A stretch of DNA of 6,038 nucleotides from Bacteriovoracaceae bacterium UBA7317 (GTDB lineage: Bacteria; Bdellovibrionota; Bacteriovoracia; Bacteriovoracales; Bacteriovoracaceae), in assembly GCA_002474345.1 (NCBI GenBank), contig DKQD01000173.1, positions 1 through 6,038 of the forward strand. Direction: 5' to 3'. The number at the start of each line of letters is the position of its first letter. Position 1 is the stretch's first letter. The notes beneath the pieces are model-generated. The model was given only the letters and a program-made list of their open reading frames with translations. It was not told the DNA's origin and ran no database searches. The translations under genes and the position numbers were made by a program. Shown here one piece after another: positions 5,965 to 6,038 of the stretch.

Positions 5965-6038
5965 TTAAAACCTAAAACCAAAGCCTGAGTTGATAATCCA
6001 AGGATAATTTTGATAATCGTCTTCAGAGCCTAAAAAGA
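5965..6038 (-). CDS. Partial CDS, C-terminus of probable outer-membrane beta-barrel protein
   Basis: On the minus strand the last 23 codons of a gene entering from the right edge read FLGSEDDYQNYPWIINSGFGFRF and then TAA. The terminal GFGFRF has aromatic residues at the last, third-last and fifth-last positions, the pattern of the C-terminal beta-signal recognised by the BAM complex. The preceding charged, aromatic loop (residues with DDYQNYPW) resembles an extracellular or periplasmic turn leading into the last strand. The other two minus-strand frames contain stops here. The gene is convergent with the TauE/SafE gene, ending 41 bases from its stop codon. The barrel type cannot be identified from so little. 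Confidence 0.6.
   Translation of the reverse strand, partial: FLGSEDDYQNYPWIINSGFGFRF

Overview
This is a low-GC, lysine-rich bacterial chromosome segment from a Gram-negative organism. It carries a periplasmic-type FG-GAP/UnbV ectodomain on an inner-membrane anchor, and an apparent outer-membrane beta-barrel C-terminus at the right edge. The combination of low GC and this protein repertoire would fit the Bdellovibrionota (Bacteriovorax/Halobacteriovorax-like), but that placement is inference and no rRNA or marker gene is present to confirm it.

Layout: (1) 1-212, minus strand: the N-terminal 70 codons of a gene running off the left edge, probably an alpha/beta-hydrolase. (2) 213-459: an AT-rich divergent spacer with inverted repeats. 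(3) 460-921, plus strand: a 153-residue soluble protein of unknown function with an excellent Shine-Dalgarno. (4) 922-1013: a short convergent spacer with an imperfect hairpin. (5) 4711 down to 1014, minus strand: a two-gene operon joined by an ATGA overlap. Its first gene encodes a 971-residue fusion of an NqrB/RnfD-like multi-spanning membrane domain with a CRTAC1-type ectodomain (seven DxDxDG loops plus a C-terminal ASPIC/UnbV domain). Its second gene encodes a 261-residue protein with weak GNAT-acyltransferase character. (6) 4712-4915: a divergent intergenic region rich in small palindromes, with possible promoters placed so close to both start codons that both transcripts could be leaderless. 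(7) 4916-5923, plus strand: a TauE/SafE-family permease. (8) 5965-6038, minus strand: the last 23 codons of a probable outer-membrane beta-barrel protein.

The centre of interest is the two-gene operon. A membrane module normally found as a subunit of Na+/H+-translocating NADH:quinone or ferredoxin:NAD oxidoreductases stands here without its partner subunits, and is fused to a predicted calcium-dependent beta-propeller. Counting membrane segments gives an N-in, 11-helix topology that places the propeller in the periplasm. Tight coupling to a possible acyltransferase suggests a shared envelope function, but no substrate can be read from the sequence. No mobile elements, CRISPR arrays, tRNA or rRNA genes were seen.
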